Below, in pieces: positions 13,637 through 25,115 of a stretch of 64,000 nucleotides of DNA. The DNA comes from Otatea glauca (taxonomy: Eukaryota; Streptophyta; Magnoliopsida; Poales; Poaceae). The first letter of the stretch is position 1. Each line of letters starts with the position of its first letter. The notes below the pieces were generated by a model. The model searched no databases and had not been told where the DNA came from. It saw nothing but the letters and a program-made list of their open reading frames with translations. The stretch covers positions 52,539,869-52,603,868 of the forward strand of contig CM070721.1 in the NCBI GenBank assembly GCA_036346275.1, written 5' to 3'. A program made the position numbers and the translations under genes.

Positions 13637-13921
13637 CTGACTATATCTATTTTCTGCTATCCACTATATAATATAGTATAATACACCATAAAATTAACTT
13701 CTATTAACATGTACCTGAATTATAAGCATTAGAACGACTACTACCCGAGCCGGTTACTCCCACCCTTTGAAAGGCAGTACTGAGAGTTGAGATTAGAAAA
13801 TAGCATTGTGTAGTGTGCACTTGTGCAGAGTTTCACGGTAGCAGCTTGCAAGCTTGGCCCTCCCTATCCACTCACCGGCCCGCCGCCACACACGGTCCGA
13901 CGTCCACTCCCAAGCCCCAAC

Positions 13922-15846
13922 CAGGGTTGGAAATATCGATGAAAATCACAATTTTTGATCGTATCGGTCTAGCTCGAGTTTGGAACCGGTCGATAAATCG
14001 GTCCAATTCAAATTCAAATTCAAAAAATTCAGGAAATTTGAAAAAAAAAACTATCCAAAAGTTCCTTAAAATTAGTATTAATAGCTTTTTGACATCTGGG
14101 ATGAATTGTTTTTGAAAAATCGAATTTGGGAGACGTTTTGAGCAAATCTGAATATACATAATAGAAAAGGAAAAAAAAGAAAACACAGGACAAGCTGCAG
14201 CCCATCTGGCCCACCAAGTTGTCCCACGTATTTAACAGCCTACCCGACCATTCTGATACCCAAAACCCTGGTCCCGACCATCCTTTCGTCCCTCGAACAC
14301 CTCGTCGCCGCCTTTGGCCAGATCCGCCCACCACCGACCAACGTTTCACCGCTTGAGCTCAAAAATTGCTCAATAAGCTTCGATATTCAGTTCATATGGT
14401 CGATTTTCAGTTCAGTTGAGCAATAAGATTATTTAGAACAGTAAAAGTAGAACATGGCCAGCCATCTCAACATTTGCGTATAGTGCTGCATTTTGTTGGG
14501 CTATGATCATATAATAAGTTTAACTTTGTGATCAGCATATTGTGGCTTTCATGCTCCTGCTTCTAGGCTTGGTAATTATATTGTAACATTAACTGTTTTG
14601 TTATGAATCCTATTAGAACTGCAATGATAATTACAACCCTTGGATAATCGCTAGATGTAAAATTACAGTCCTACAAAGAACATGCTCAATTGTCGATTAT
14701 ATATATACATGTATGTAAACTACATGCATGCTGACTTCTTGTTATTTTCTATTAACAGATGGCAAACCATGTCGACATTGTGTGGGAGCACGGCGACAAG
14801 CAGGGGATCAGACTTCGATGCAAGTACTATCACAAAGAGAAGAAAAGAGGTGGTGTAACCCAACTGAAACACCACTTGGCAGGGTACGGTATGAATGTCA
14901 TCCATTGCAGTCAAGTTCCTCCAGAAGTTCGCGAGTACTTTCAGCGTGACCTAGATAGACCGAAGGATAAGAAGAACGGAAAGAGGGACGAGAGGCTTAG
15001 AAAGAAAGCAGCAGCTGGAAATCCCCTACTGAGAATAAGTGCATATTCATAGTACATGGGTGATGTTGATGAGGAGGAGCAACTCTAGCATACTATGACT
15101 GCCTCCAGGGCAGAGGCAAAATTTACCAACAATGGCAAATGACTAGCCCATGGATGGGGCAAAGCTGGTATGAATACAAGGCAGAGTTGCTAGCTACACG
15201 AGGATTGGTGATATATCCACCGAGGAGTACAACATGATCAACCAAGTGTACATTCAACAATACTACCCGTAGCCTCAAAGTTAATGTTTCATTTCATTAC
15301 AACTCGATTTTTTACTAACATAGCGTTCATGTTGGTCCAACATGGCATATGTATGACAATGGAAGGACGGCGAAACTATGTGAAGTGCAAGCATTCATTT
15401 TCGGTGAGAACTATTGATTTCAAATGTCATATGCCTTGGTTATTAAGCTGTGGACTTGTTGGATTGGTTTGTGAATGGTATCGAAATGAAAGGTTATTTG
15501 TTGAGATATTACTGTTAAATACCTACTTTACTACTTGAGATTGTCTAAAATATAGCAAAGGTCATGCCAAAATTTTCTCATAGTTGTGCTATTATTGCAA
15601 AACGTTGTCTTCAAATGTAGGGAAGGTCATGCCAGCATTTTGTCATATTTTTCATATTTTTTATACATTTCTAACAGTCTTTCTAATGTGTTGGGCCTTT
15701 ACCAGGTTTTTACAAATTTTCCAATATTTTATGCAATTTTTTCTATTTTTCCTTGAGTGTGCCAATTTTTAATGCAAACCGATCGAAAATCGGATAAAAT
15801 CAATCAAAAACCGTTCAAATCGGTAGTTTTTCGTTTTCTTTCCCTA
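13922..15846 (+). mobile_element. Decayed hAT-type element carrying a BED finger
   Basis: The left edge CAGGGTTGGAAATATCG and right edge, read in reverse, TAGGGAAAGAAAACG are weakly similar inverted ends. Both subterminal regions are rich in TCGAT/CGGT and AAATTC words (AATTCAAATTCAAATTC near 14010; AATCGG words near 15790). The interior encodes a BED zinc-finger remnant (14759-15052), the N-terminal domain of hAT transposases, in the expected orientation. No 8-bp target duplication is visible (gccccaac against ctgtttga), so ends may be off or decayed. No transposase catalytic core was found. Confidence 0.5.
14759..15052 (+). pseudogene. BED-type zinc finger remnant of a hAT transposase
   Basis: The 97-codon frame contains LRCKYYHKEKKRGGVTQLKHHLAG, which aligns with the BED finger CxxC...HxxxH pattern of plant hAT transposases and their relatives. 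The second zinc cysteine is a tyrosine here (CKYY instead of CxxC), so metal binding should be impaired. A basic RPKDKKNGKRDERLRKK tail follows, as usual in these proteins. After the stop at 15050-15052 the same frame continues with acidic residues (MGDVDEEEQL) and then another stop, so the transposase is broken. The ATG is directly preceded by a TTAACAG splice-acceptor-like sequence, suggesting the ancestral exon began here. No dimerisation or catalytic domain remains. Confidence 0.6.
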
Positions 15847-16010
15847 CTGTTTGACTGCCGAGTTCAAAAAAAAATTAACTTTATAATTTATTCGATTTCT
15901 ACTAATGTTCGATAAAAATCAATACCTACGTAGGAGCAATTTTCCAACTCAGTTGAGTACGTAAACCCTGCCCCCAACACCCGACGACTCCCCCCAAGAC
16001 CTCAGAATTC

Positions 16011-16020
16011 GACACGTGTC
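16011..16020. promoter_or_regulatory. G-box / ABRE-like palindrome
   Basis: GACACGTGTC is a perfect 10-base palindrome with the CACGTG core bound by plant bZIP and bHLH factors. It lies about 330 bases upstream of the PP2C start codon. Placement fits a proximal promoter element, but function is inferred only. Confidence 0.45.
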
Positions 16021-16265
16021 CCGCTGCCCACATGTCCCGACCCAGCAAAACAGGCACATCGGTCACAGAGCCCACAAAATTAACCAGCCCCTGATCGCGA
16101 TTAGTCGCCATCATCATTAGTTTAACGACCCGTAAATTTACCGTAATGCCCCTCCCCTGCTCTTTTATTGATTTTTTTTTCAACACCCGTCTTCTCTTTT
16201 TCTATCGCAACAACTGTTCACACTCCACAGTATAATGTTCGCAGCAGCAGCGCTACTCAAAATCC

Positions 16266-16274
16266 AAACCCTAA
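16266..16274 (+). promoter_or_regulatory. Telobox in PP2C 5' leader
   Basis: AAACCCTAA, followed at once by CCCTAG, is the plant telobox found close to transcription starts of many growth-related genes. It lies 64 bases upstream of the PP2C start codon, in what is probably the 5' UTR. Confidence 0.45.
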
Positions 16275-16337
16275 CCCTAGCCCTCTCCAATTCGATCCGA
16301 GAAGCGGATTCCGAGGCTCCCTGCGGTGGCGGCAGCG

Positions 16338-19300
16338 ATGGAGGAGCATAGGCTTGGCGGCGCCGGGGGCGGGGGGAGGCCGCCGATCCCGGCGGCGGCG
16401 AGGAAACCGGTGCTCGCGCGGCACGCCTCCTTTGTGAGTACACCTCCAAATGTCTCTCCTTCTGGCGCTCTAAGCTCGGATGCTTGCGTGATCTGTGGCT
16501 CTGTGCGAAAGGTGGGAGCTTTATGTGTTGTTAGGCTTGATTCGTGCTTAATCTTTGCTGTTTCGTGCGATTCCTTCGCTGCGATGTGTGAATTGTTTGC
16601 GCCAAGAGCTCAAGAAGCCAAGGTTAGCACCGGTATGATGGGATGCATGGTGTTGTGTCGAATTTGGAGGTGAGAAGAGAGGGCAAGGAATCTAGGGCTC
16701 TGAAATTTTTGGTACATCCGTATTGTACTGGAGTACTAGCGAGCTGGAACGAGATATTTGGATCCGTGCGGTTTATGTGGCTACAGGTCATTGGGAGTCT
16801 AGAAAGCCGTTTTAGATGTTTGTGATCCGGTGGTCTTTTGCAAAGACTGCCTTGGGTTCTATGAAATGATTATGCCGTAGTATTGGGTACTGGGTATGCA
16901 GACAGAGCGTTTCAGAAGCTTTGCATAAACTAGGTGTCTTGGTGCTCGATGCTGCCGTAGTATTTCCTTGGTGTGTAAATTATTACAGGGGTACACAGTG
17001 AACGCGATACTATAACATTCCTCTTAAATTGGGATTCTGTTCCTGGCAAGATTGTTGTCTAAAGATGTCATGTGGAGAAAAGCTGGGCAGGGATTTGAGC
17101 ACATTGCAAAAGTGAGGATCAGACTGGTAATCCAGTACTTATGTGTCATTAAAGTATATTAACTCTTTTGGTACTTTCCTCACCCTGTTCTGACCTCATG
17201 GCCCCAGAACATTATTCAAGTGAAATTATTAGAAAAGGTACTATCGTGTCCGTGCTTCTTTATGAATAGTAATTGGCCATTTAAGTCCTTAACAGTTGAA
17301 AAAATTCCTAATCTCTTTTACATGCCACCTTGGAAGGAATTTGCTAAACGGTGGTTTGGCTTTTTCTCATCACCCTGCTGCAATTTTGTGTTTTAATCTC
17401 ATCACTCTACTTGTACTTTTGCAATACATAGCTTGTCCCAAGCCAGGAAAAAGGAGGAGGGTTGTGATAGGCTTGGCATGCCAACGTAAAAAAATATAGC
17501 CTCCTTTTCATGGTCCTAGCCTACTCAAACTTGTTTGGGACAAAAGGCTTGGTTGTTGTTGTTTATCTCATCACTCTACTTGAGGTTTTATTTAGATTAT
17601 ATAAAAATTGGGTTCCTTGGTTCTATCAGATTGGATAGGATTTTCTTGATAGAAACCAAACAAGATGATACACATGTCACGTTTTGCTTTCCGTTCTCAT
17701 TACTGTTCAAAATAACTATAACAAGATCTGTGCACTCATCTTTTTGTGTGTGCTTGGCGCATATGTGCACATTGCTGCAAGAATTTATAGAAGCCCACAC
17801 TATTTGAGGAAGGAGTGGAAGAATTATCATGTCTCATTGAATTCACTCGGGAGGGGAAAGGAATAGTTCTTTGACAGTTGCAACTATTAAGCAAAACTTG
17901 TGGGCCATGATTCATTCTCAATAATGTTGAATGGCTATGATTATTTGCTGATGTAGCCTAATGGCATTTTTGTTTTGCATTTTTGGGATCAACTTTATTA
18001 GTATATGAATGGTATGATATAGACAAGAAAGTTTCTTTAGCTTTAGTTCTAACACCACTTCATATCGAGATAGCATGCAATGTAAATCTCATAACTTTTG
18101 TAGTTTTTTTTTATTTTGCTATGGCTAATTAATTGCCATACTTTGCATTGGAATTGCAGGTGAGGAGTCCTGCAAACAATAACAAATCTGAAACTGAGAA
18201 AACTTTTGAAAGCACGGATACCGAATTTATCCCAGTTGTACGGTCTGGAGGCTGGGCTGATATTGGGTCAAGGAGCACAATGGAGGATGTCTACATTTGC
18301 TTTGATAACTTCATGCAAGATTTTGGACTTGACAGTTATGAAGAAGGGCCCAGTGCATTTTATGGGGTATGTTTTTGTTCTAATTTTTCATGGTTTTTCT
18401 TTCTTGATGTTTGTAATATATTTTAGCTAATTTTACTCATTTCATGATTGGAGAAACAATGTCAAACTCTCTAATGGGAGAGTACTTATGTGCATCTGAC
18501 AGGTATTTCCTGTGTATGTATCCTTCACACGATTTTAATTTTTTAGGTTTTTGATGGGCATGGTGGAAAGCACGCCGCTGACTTTGTGTGCAGCAATTTG
18601 CCAAGGTTTATCGTTGAGGATGAGAGTTTTCCGAGGGAGATAGAGAAAGCCGTGTCCTCAGCATTCTTACAGACTGACACTGCTTTTGCAGATGCTTGCT
18701 CTGTGAACTCCTCTCTTGCATCTGGCACAACCGCGCTTGCTGCAATCTTGGTTGGGAGGTATTGACCTAACTTGTGCAACTGTAAGCCTTGTACTCAGTT
18801 ATTTTGTAGCATTTCTGTTTAACTACTATTTGGAGCTTGTCACTACTTATCAACAGCAAAAGCCTTTTTTCCCTTCCTGTTATGGTCTTATGATTCCTGT
18901 TATGTTGCCTATTTGGGAGGTATTGACCTAACTTGTGCAACTGTAAGCCTTGTACTCAGTTATTTTGTAGCATTTCTGTTTAACTACTATTTGGAGCTTG
19001 TCACTACTTATTAACAGCAATAGCCTTTTTTCCCTTCCTGTTATGGTCTTATGATTCCTGTTATGTTGCCTGTGCAAATCAATTCTTCAACGTGCGCATT
19101 CATGCACACAGAAGAAAATGAGGGTCTTCAATATTTCATCTTCTTTGGTAGCTGCAATTTTCCTGTTCTTTGTGTGCATATGAAGTGTGTCGTCAGGTTT
19201 ATACATGTGCTTTGCTCTTTCTGGGAGTGATGTGAATCTCTCTCATTTGTTTTCTGAACAATTCATTATGTTCTTTCTATTTTGATCCCTTTGTTGACCA

Positions 19301-20087
19301 TGTAACTAACCAGCATGCACCATAGCCTATTGCATGCTGCAGTATTCTCTTTCATGACGAAAGTAATCGTAACCCTCCGTTCTTTATGATATTGGGTCAC
19401 ACGAATGGACTGTGTGCCCCTTTCTTTCTTAGTCCTTTCTGTAATTTTCCCTTTATTTGAATTCTGCTTTCTTTCTATTTATCTATGATTTCTTTTAAAC
19501 GTTTCTGCATTTTTAACAGGTCACTTCTGGTGGCAAATGCTGGTGATTGTAGAGCAGTGCTATGTTGCCGTGGAAAGGCAGTTGAGATGTCCAGGGATCA
19601 CAAGCCATCTTGCAACAGGGAGAAGATGCGCATTGAAACATCAGGTGGTTATGTTTACGATGGCTACCTGAACGGACAACTCAATGTTGCGCGAGCAATC
19701 GGGGACTGGCACATGGAAGGAATGAAAGCATGTGATGGTCTTGGGCCTCTTAGTGCCGAGCCTGAAGTGATGATGAGGAATCTTACCGAGGAGGACGAAT
19801 TCCTGATCATCGGTTGTGATGGTATCTGGGATGTATTTCGCAGCCAAAATGCGGTAGACTTTGCACGCCGAAAGCTCCAAGAGCACAACGACCCTGTTGC
19901 TTGTGGTAAAGAACTAGTTGACGAAGCCATCAAGAGGAAGAGCGGTGATAACCTTTCAGTAGTTGTCGTCTGCTTCAACTCCAGACCGCCTCCTGTCCTA
20001 ACAGCTCCAAGGCCTCGTGTACAGAGAAGTATATCTGCAGAAGGACTGAGGGAGCTGCAAAGCTTCCTCGATAGCTTGGCAGATTGA
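16338..20087 (+). CDS. Protein phosphatase 2C, DBP1-like
   Basis: A Mg/Mn-dependent Ser/Thr phosphatase of the PPM family, reconstructed from four exons: 16338-16433, 18160-18366, 18547-18758 and 19520-20087. All introns are GT-AG, giving 360 aa with no frame break. Conserved motifs are in order: GSRSTMED (about 68-75), VFDGHGG with metal-binding Asp104 and Gly105, ASGTTA, ANAGDCRAVL, NVARAIGDW, CDGIWDV (Asp272) and GDNLS (Asp315). The short N-terminus is Gly/Arg-rich, with no transit peptide or membrane segment, so cytosolic or nuclear location is likely. The GGYVYDGYLNGQL insert and general layout fit the Arabidopsis DBP1-like group rather than the ABA co-receptor clade A. From memory, a rice relative (PP2C57) lies near PNH1, as here. 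Intron 1 holds a SINE-like insertion and intron 3 a tandem duplication. The start was chosen as the first ATG of a frame ending at a strong GTGAGT donor. Confidence 0.93.
17414..17564 (+). mobile_element. SINE-like retroposon with 18-bp target duplication
   Basis: A 151-base insertion in PP2C intron 1 is flanked by a perfect 18-base direct repeat, ATCTCATCACTCTACTTG (17396-17413 and 17565-17582). It ends with a GGCTTGGTTGTTGTTGTTT tail, as in plant SINEs and 3'-truncated LINEs whose tails are TTG repeats. The body contains GCTTGTCCCAAGCCAGG and a GGAGGAGGGTTGTGATAGG block. No coding capacity. Long perfect duplications imply target-primed insertion that is fairly recent. Confidence 0.8.
18754..19075 (+). 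repeat. 161-bp tandem duplication spanning the exon 3 donor
   Basis: Two adjacent copies (18754-18914 and 18915-19075) start with GGGAGGTATTGACCTAAC and end TTATGTTGCCT. They differ at only a few positions (for example TATCAACAGCAAAAG against TATTAACAGCAATAG). The first copy begins inside PP2C exon 3, so the last exon bases and the GT donor at 18759 are present a second time at 18920. Confidence 0.92.
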
Positions 20088-20961
20088 CATGTGGGTTCAG
20101 AAGCCCTGCCATACTGTAGTCATGTACTTTTTCCTTTTTTCCATAGCTTAGTATGGAATTTAGGTTTTGTATGCGCTATCTCATAATTTACCTGAGATAG
20201 CTGTTGTTGAGTAATCCAGCGTTGTAACATATGCTGCAGCTAATTTTATCTGCAGTTTAAAGTATTTATTGGTTTCGGGGACCTGTTGAGTTTATAAGTC
20301 CGGAATGATGAGAGAGAAACCTTTCTTAGATCTCAGTGGATTGGTGAGTGATCTTTTTACTGACTACTGTTTTATGGTTTTTGCAATGCTATGAGAATTA
20401 TGACAGGTTACTCTGTTGGGATCACTGTAGTCATCTACAGGTAAATGCTTGCGCTTTTTGTGACCAAGCAAGACAGCTTGGTATCATGGTATGTAACTAG
20501 TACAATGGTTGAGCAGTTGCTTGTTTTTGTCTTCAATTTGTGGTCCAAAATTACTCTCCAGAGGGTTGGGCCAGGCCATTGTATGCTGCACTTGCCTTTG
20601 TGAATACGATCATAATCATCCTTGAAATGCTATCTTGTCCTGTGTTAACTGTATTAGCACTTCAGATTGGCCAAGCAAGCTGCTTTTGCTGTTCCATTCG
20701 TGTCTAAAATTATTCCATCAATGTTCTTTTCTTAATCCTTAAAAAATAAACCCAGCTCCATACTACAATTATCAAAGGAACTGCAGGTTATTTCAGCAGT
20801 AAGTCTTTTCCCATGACATCGTATGCAGTAGAAGCTCTGTGTACTTGTACCTTGTCATCATGTTTGGAAGCTAAAGATCTTGGACGAGGCAACGACGAAG
20901 GCGAAGCCATGAACCCAACTACAGCCTACCACATAACCAGCAAGCCGTGAAAGCAATCCAT
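20088..20961. other. PP2C 3' UTR and intergenic
   Basis: The first 150-300 bases after the PP2C stop are T-rich and probably 3' UTR. No unambiguous AATAAA was seen. The rest shows no open frame or repeat I can name. Confidence 0.4.
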
Positions 20962-21296
20962 TGTCGTGAAAAACGGCCGATTTGACCGATTAGTCGGCTA
21001 ATTAATTGGTGACGGTGATTAAACCATCATGAATAGTTTAATCGAAATGCAATTAACATAGTTGAACGATTAATTGACAGCATCTATAAACAATGAAATG
21101 TAAAATATGTTTTGTAGGGTGATAATTTACGGTAAACTTTGGGTAACTAACATATTTCTAGTTAATTCTAAATATAAATAAATATATTAATACGAAAGAA
21201 TAATCGTCCATTAAATTCCGATTAATCAGTCGTATTACAATTAATCACATAGCAGTACCATATCCGTCCTTCCCGCGTATACCGTTTTTCACGACA
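20962..21296. mobile_element. Short inverted-repeat transposon, hAT-like
   Basis: A perfect 15-base inverted terminal repeat is present: TGTCGTGAAAAACGG at 20962-20976 and its complement at 21282-21296. The interior is dense in GATTAATCG/CGATTAGTC words (GACCGATTAGTCGGCTAATT near 20980, CCGATTAATCAGTCG near 21218), typical of small hAT-derived elements. A target duplication could not be recognised (gcaatcca to the left, cttccaaa to the right), so the superfamily is tentative. Confidence 0.55.
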
Positions 21297-22214
21297 CTTC
21301 CAAACAACCCATGTCAGCCTGTCTCTGTCCATGAAATTTCTCACCGTTCCACCCTCGTCCATGCAACTTTGCAAGGTGTCCCTGACGCGATACCGACAGC
21401 CCAAACAGCGTGCACTCCCTTCTCCATCTTTTCTGAACGCTCTGTCCATGAACGCTCTGGACTTGAGCCATTGCTGCCTCCTGCAATGCTCTGATTCCGA
21501 TATTGATGGCAAGAAAGCTGGAACAGCCAATCATTGATGCGTCCTGTGATGGAAATCTTGATCGGTGATGTGTGCTACTGTTCCCTGTATAAGTTATGAA
21601 ACTTTGTGAGCAGGGAGGTGCTGCCTCGTCGGATCATGCCAGTTACCCACTTCTTACGAATCTCGCTTTATCATGCAAGTTTGCAGCTTTTGTTGAACCA
21701 TAACCGTAAAGAAGAAGGCCCATGACACATAGAAAAACAGGTGACTCCCGGATCCCCGTCCTCACTGCCTGCGCTCATCAGGGCCTAGGTCACCCTACTT
21801 CGGCTACAATTTGAAGGACATGCTCTTTTTTATCCCTTTTTCCTAAAAATTTTTTGGGTGCATCCAATTTTCATTTTCCATGTAGAAAATTCGCTTTACT
21901 TCTTAGATAGTTAAGCTAACTGTCTAGTAAAATTGCACACTTATTTTACGATTTTACTAAAGAATACCTCCCTCAATATCGTGCACCTTTTGGCCCTTTG
22001 AATTTTGCTTCCTAATATAGGCAATGGGTTCTGCCAACGTTCATCAAACTCCAAGGCGTTGTTTAGAACGCATGATTTTTTATATTTATGTGGAAATAGA
22101 TCGGTTTCCAGTGAAATTAGTGCATTCTAGGCACAGCTAGTTTCGTAGTTCCTGACAAACTTATATCTCATCGCAATCTCGTAGTATTCTAACAGGCTAG
22201 AAAGGGTGTAACCT
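21297..22214. other. Intergenic, no recognised gene
   Basis: Antisense overlapping frames of 102 and 81 codons at 21222-21534 show no domain and run into the adjacent transposon. The rest is AT-rich without features that I can support. Confidence 0.4.
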
Positions 22215-25115
22215 AGACAGAAATAAGTCCAATTTACAACTCTGAATTATATCATTTATTCTATTTTCAACACTGAACTTAAAAATCATTCAAATTAGGA
22301 CCATAAACTAACGAAACCGTTCGCTTTACCCCCTTGACCCAAATCAAAGTGGTTTTGATCTGATGTGACATTAGATTTGGTTTACGTGTGAGAGATCATG
22401 TGGAGGTCTATCTATGCGTGTAATGACTAATTGACTGTGTTTGAGCTTGAGGTGCTCAAGTTTGAGTTTGATTTTAAAGCGTTGTTGAATTTGAAGCAAT
22501 TGAGGTGTTTGTCAGGAAAATCAGCACTACCAGCCTTGGGGGCGGTAGTACCGATCGAGCGGCACTACCAGACCTAGGTTGGCGGTAGTTATTTTCCAAG
22601 AGGGTGATTTTTCGAGTCTTAGGGAAATTGTCCTTGGTGGCCTTGGGGGCGGTAGTACCGATTGAGCGGCACTACCGGCCCTTAGTTGACGATAGTGCCG
22701 ATTTTTGAAGGGAATTCTAGTTTGATTATGGCTCAATTATGTAATGTTTATTGCATATTGTTGTGAACAGTGCTATGTAATGTGTTTTTTGTCTGTGATT
22801 GTTGCATGACTTCGGAGCTAGGTCATGATGAGGCGAAGGAGACTGGGTCTAGATTAGGAGAGCTGAGGTACAGACGGTCAGGGTAACGCCGAAGATGGTT
22901 GAGGCCAGGATGTCGGTGCAAGCCGGGACGACAAGGAGCTATTGGTGATGGACATGGCGGGCAACGGTCAAGAAAGCCAGCACCGTCGTAGTGAAGCGGA
23001 CAAGGGCATGTGGTGTGCCAAGTGTCTTAGACCCGTTTGCAAGCGAGAACTGTTCAGAGGAGTCTGAACATGTGAGAGGCTCGGTGAAAGTCATTGGGGC
23101 CATATGGAAGGTGACGAAGCATGGGCAATGCTTCAAGACCAAAGAAGACCGATCGTAGGGCAAATTGGTAATTTGTCCAATAGCAATGCTTGAGGCAGTT
23201 TGGAAAATCGTGGCGCTGGCCTAAGTGGTTTAGTAGTAATTGATGCAAATTCAAGCTTGTGGAGCAAATTAGGTGTCATAGAGAATGCCGCTTTGAAAAG
23301 CGTACATGTGAGTGAGTAAAACCCGTTATGTGTTGGGTTACCGGGTTATCCTATGTGTTAGTGGAGGGTATCCAATTGTGTAACCAGGTTAGGGTTGCTC
23401 CTCTATATAAGGAGAGGTGTAGAGGGAGTCATGCCCTAAGCCCTTGGAGAGAACATGAGAGAAAATTGGGGTTTTCACAAGATTTTGGTTTTCTTGTGTG
23501 TGAGAGTGCTCTTTGAGAACTTTGCCCTCATGTGAGAAGCTTTGTAATCAACCTTCTTGATTTGGAATGAAATCAAAATTCGTGCTCAAGACTTGCCTCT
23601 TGTTTTGATCTTCCCTCTTCTTGAGTTTTCTATCTTTCTTGTTTGGTTTCTTCTTCTCTTGACTTGCATTGCTAAGGATGAGTAATTGATGGATGTATCC
23701 TCTAGAGATCATATCCCAATCGTCTAGGCAAGTTCTCACTTGTTCATCAAGAGACTCTCAAGAAACCGGTTTTTGACTTGAGAGAGAAGAATTTTCTGTA
23801 GATTGTGTTCTTGAGTTTTTTATGGGCAATTTTCTTGGTGTTCTTGCTTGATGTGACATGCGGGAGGCCATCTAAGGTCATCAAATCCCCACGAGCAAGC
23901 GTGAAGATTTGGGTTTTGACCTGGTTTTGGTGCAATCTTCCTTAAATTTAAAAAAGATAGGACCTTTCATGTCAATCCTTGAGATCGAAGGTTGGAATAG
24001 GTTCCTAACATCCATATGAAGGTGCACACAAAGTTTCATGGGTGACGGAGAGCTCAGAGACGAGGAGTCCAGACGAATGCATGCATGAGCAGCTCCTAGA
24101 CACGGGGAGACTGTAGGCGACCTCGGCTAGGGCAAGGATGGCCGATGATTAGTTGGTGACTATGAGGTTAACGGCACGACGCGACTGCATGGTGACGGCG
24201 AAGTATACCAATCGACAAGGAGATACTTGGAATGGACTCAAGAGGCCCACATGGAGGTGGTGACATGGGTGGTGTGGCTAGGAATGTGACGGGGTGAGAT
24301 GTCTACAGCGGAACATGGACTCGCACTGGCGGCGACGACGCTCGGCAGCGTCCAACTATGAAGAAGAAGGGAAAAAGATGTCTAGGGGTTTCTTGTGGTG
24401 GTCTTAAAGCTAGATATGAGAAGAATTTTGTGGATGTGGAGGGACGGAAACAAATTTTGAAGTGGAGTGGTAAGGGCTTGGCGGCGACTTCACACTAATT
24501 ATTGGTGCATCGTCCTCGCCGTTTCGGCCAGCTCGGGTAAGCTCTCCCCAAACCAGTCGTGTTACCATGTGTTTCATCTCCTCTAGTTCTTTTCCCCTCA
24601 ATTAATTTTGAAATCAACCCAGGGACACGCTTGGACACATCTTCCCTGAGTTTGACCAAGGTCGCTGCCGCCGTCACCATCACCATCTCCGAGTCCTCCA
24701 ACCCGATTCCTCCCAGCCCGCCACCGCACGTCCTCGTCAATGCTGCTTCGACCTGTGAGTCCGCTGCCCCTTGCTTGTCTCGTTTCGCCCATGACCAAAC
24801 CTCGTCGTTGCTCCCCTCGTCGCCGGCAAGCCAAGCCAAGGCCGATCATAGCTACTGCTCTGCTTGTCCCTCTCCCCTCCTCTGGTTCTCAATGAATGAG
24901 AGTGATGTGTCCATCCAAATCAGTACAACTCGCCACCTTAGATCCACATCATCACCACGTTAGCCAAAACCGCCTTAGATTCAGGCCAAGGTTGTGTTTT
25001 GCACCAGTATTGATAGTTGAGGGTTATATGTCAAACGGTTTTAGAGTTTAGGATTGAAAATCGAACTAAGACCAGAGTTCAGAGTTGTAAATTAGATTTA
25101 TTTCTTATTTAAGCA
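22215..25115. mobile_element. Element with long imperfect inverted terminal repeats
   Basis: The left end (about 22215-22400: AAATAAGTCCAATTTACAAC, then AAACCGTTCG and TTTTGATCTGATGTG) is repeated in inverted orientation at the right end (about 24950-25115; in reverse AAATCTAATTTACAACTCTG, then AAACCGTTTGACATA and CGGTTTTGGC). TIRs of about 150 bases suggest a Mutator-like or similar long-TIR element. The interior holds GGTAGTACCG-type inverted motifs (22530-22700), and an LTR-like stretch with CTCTATATAAGGAGAGG at 23400 and a following TTTGTAATCAACC that looks like a promoter and transcript end. No transposase frame is seen. It appears to be a nest of at least two elements. Confidence 0.5.
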
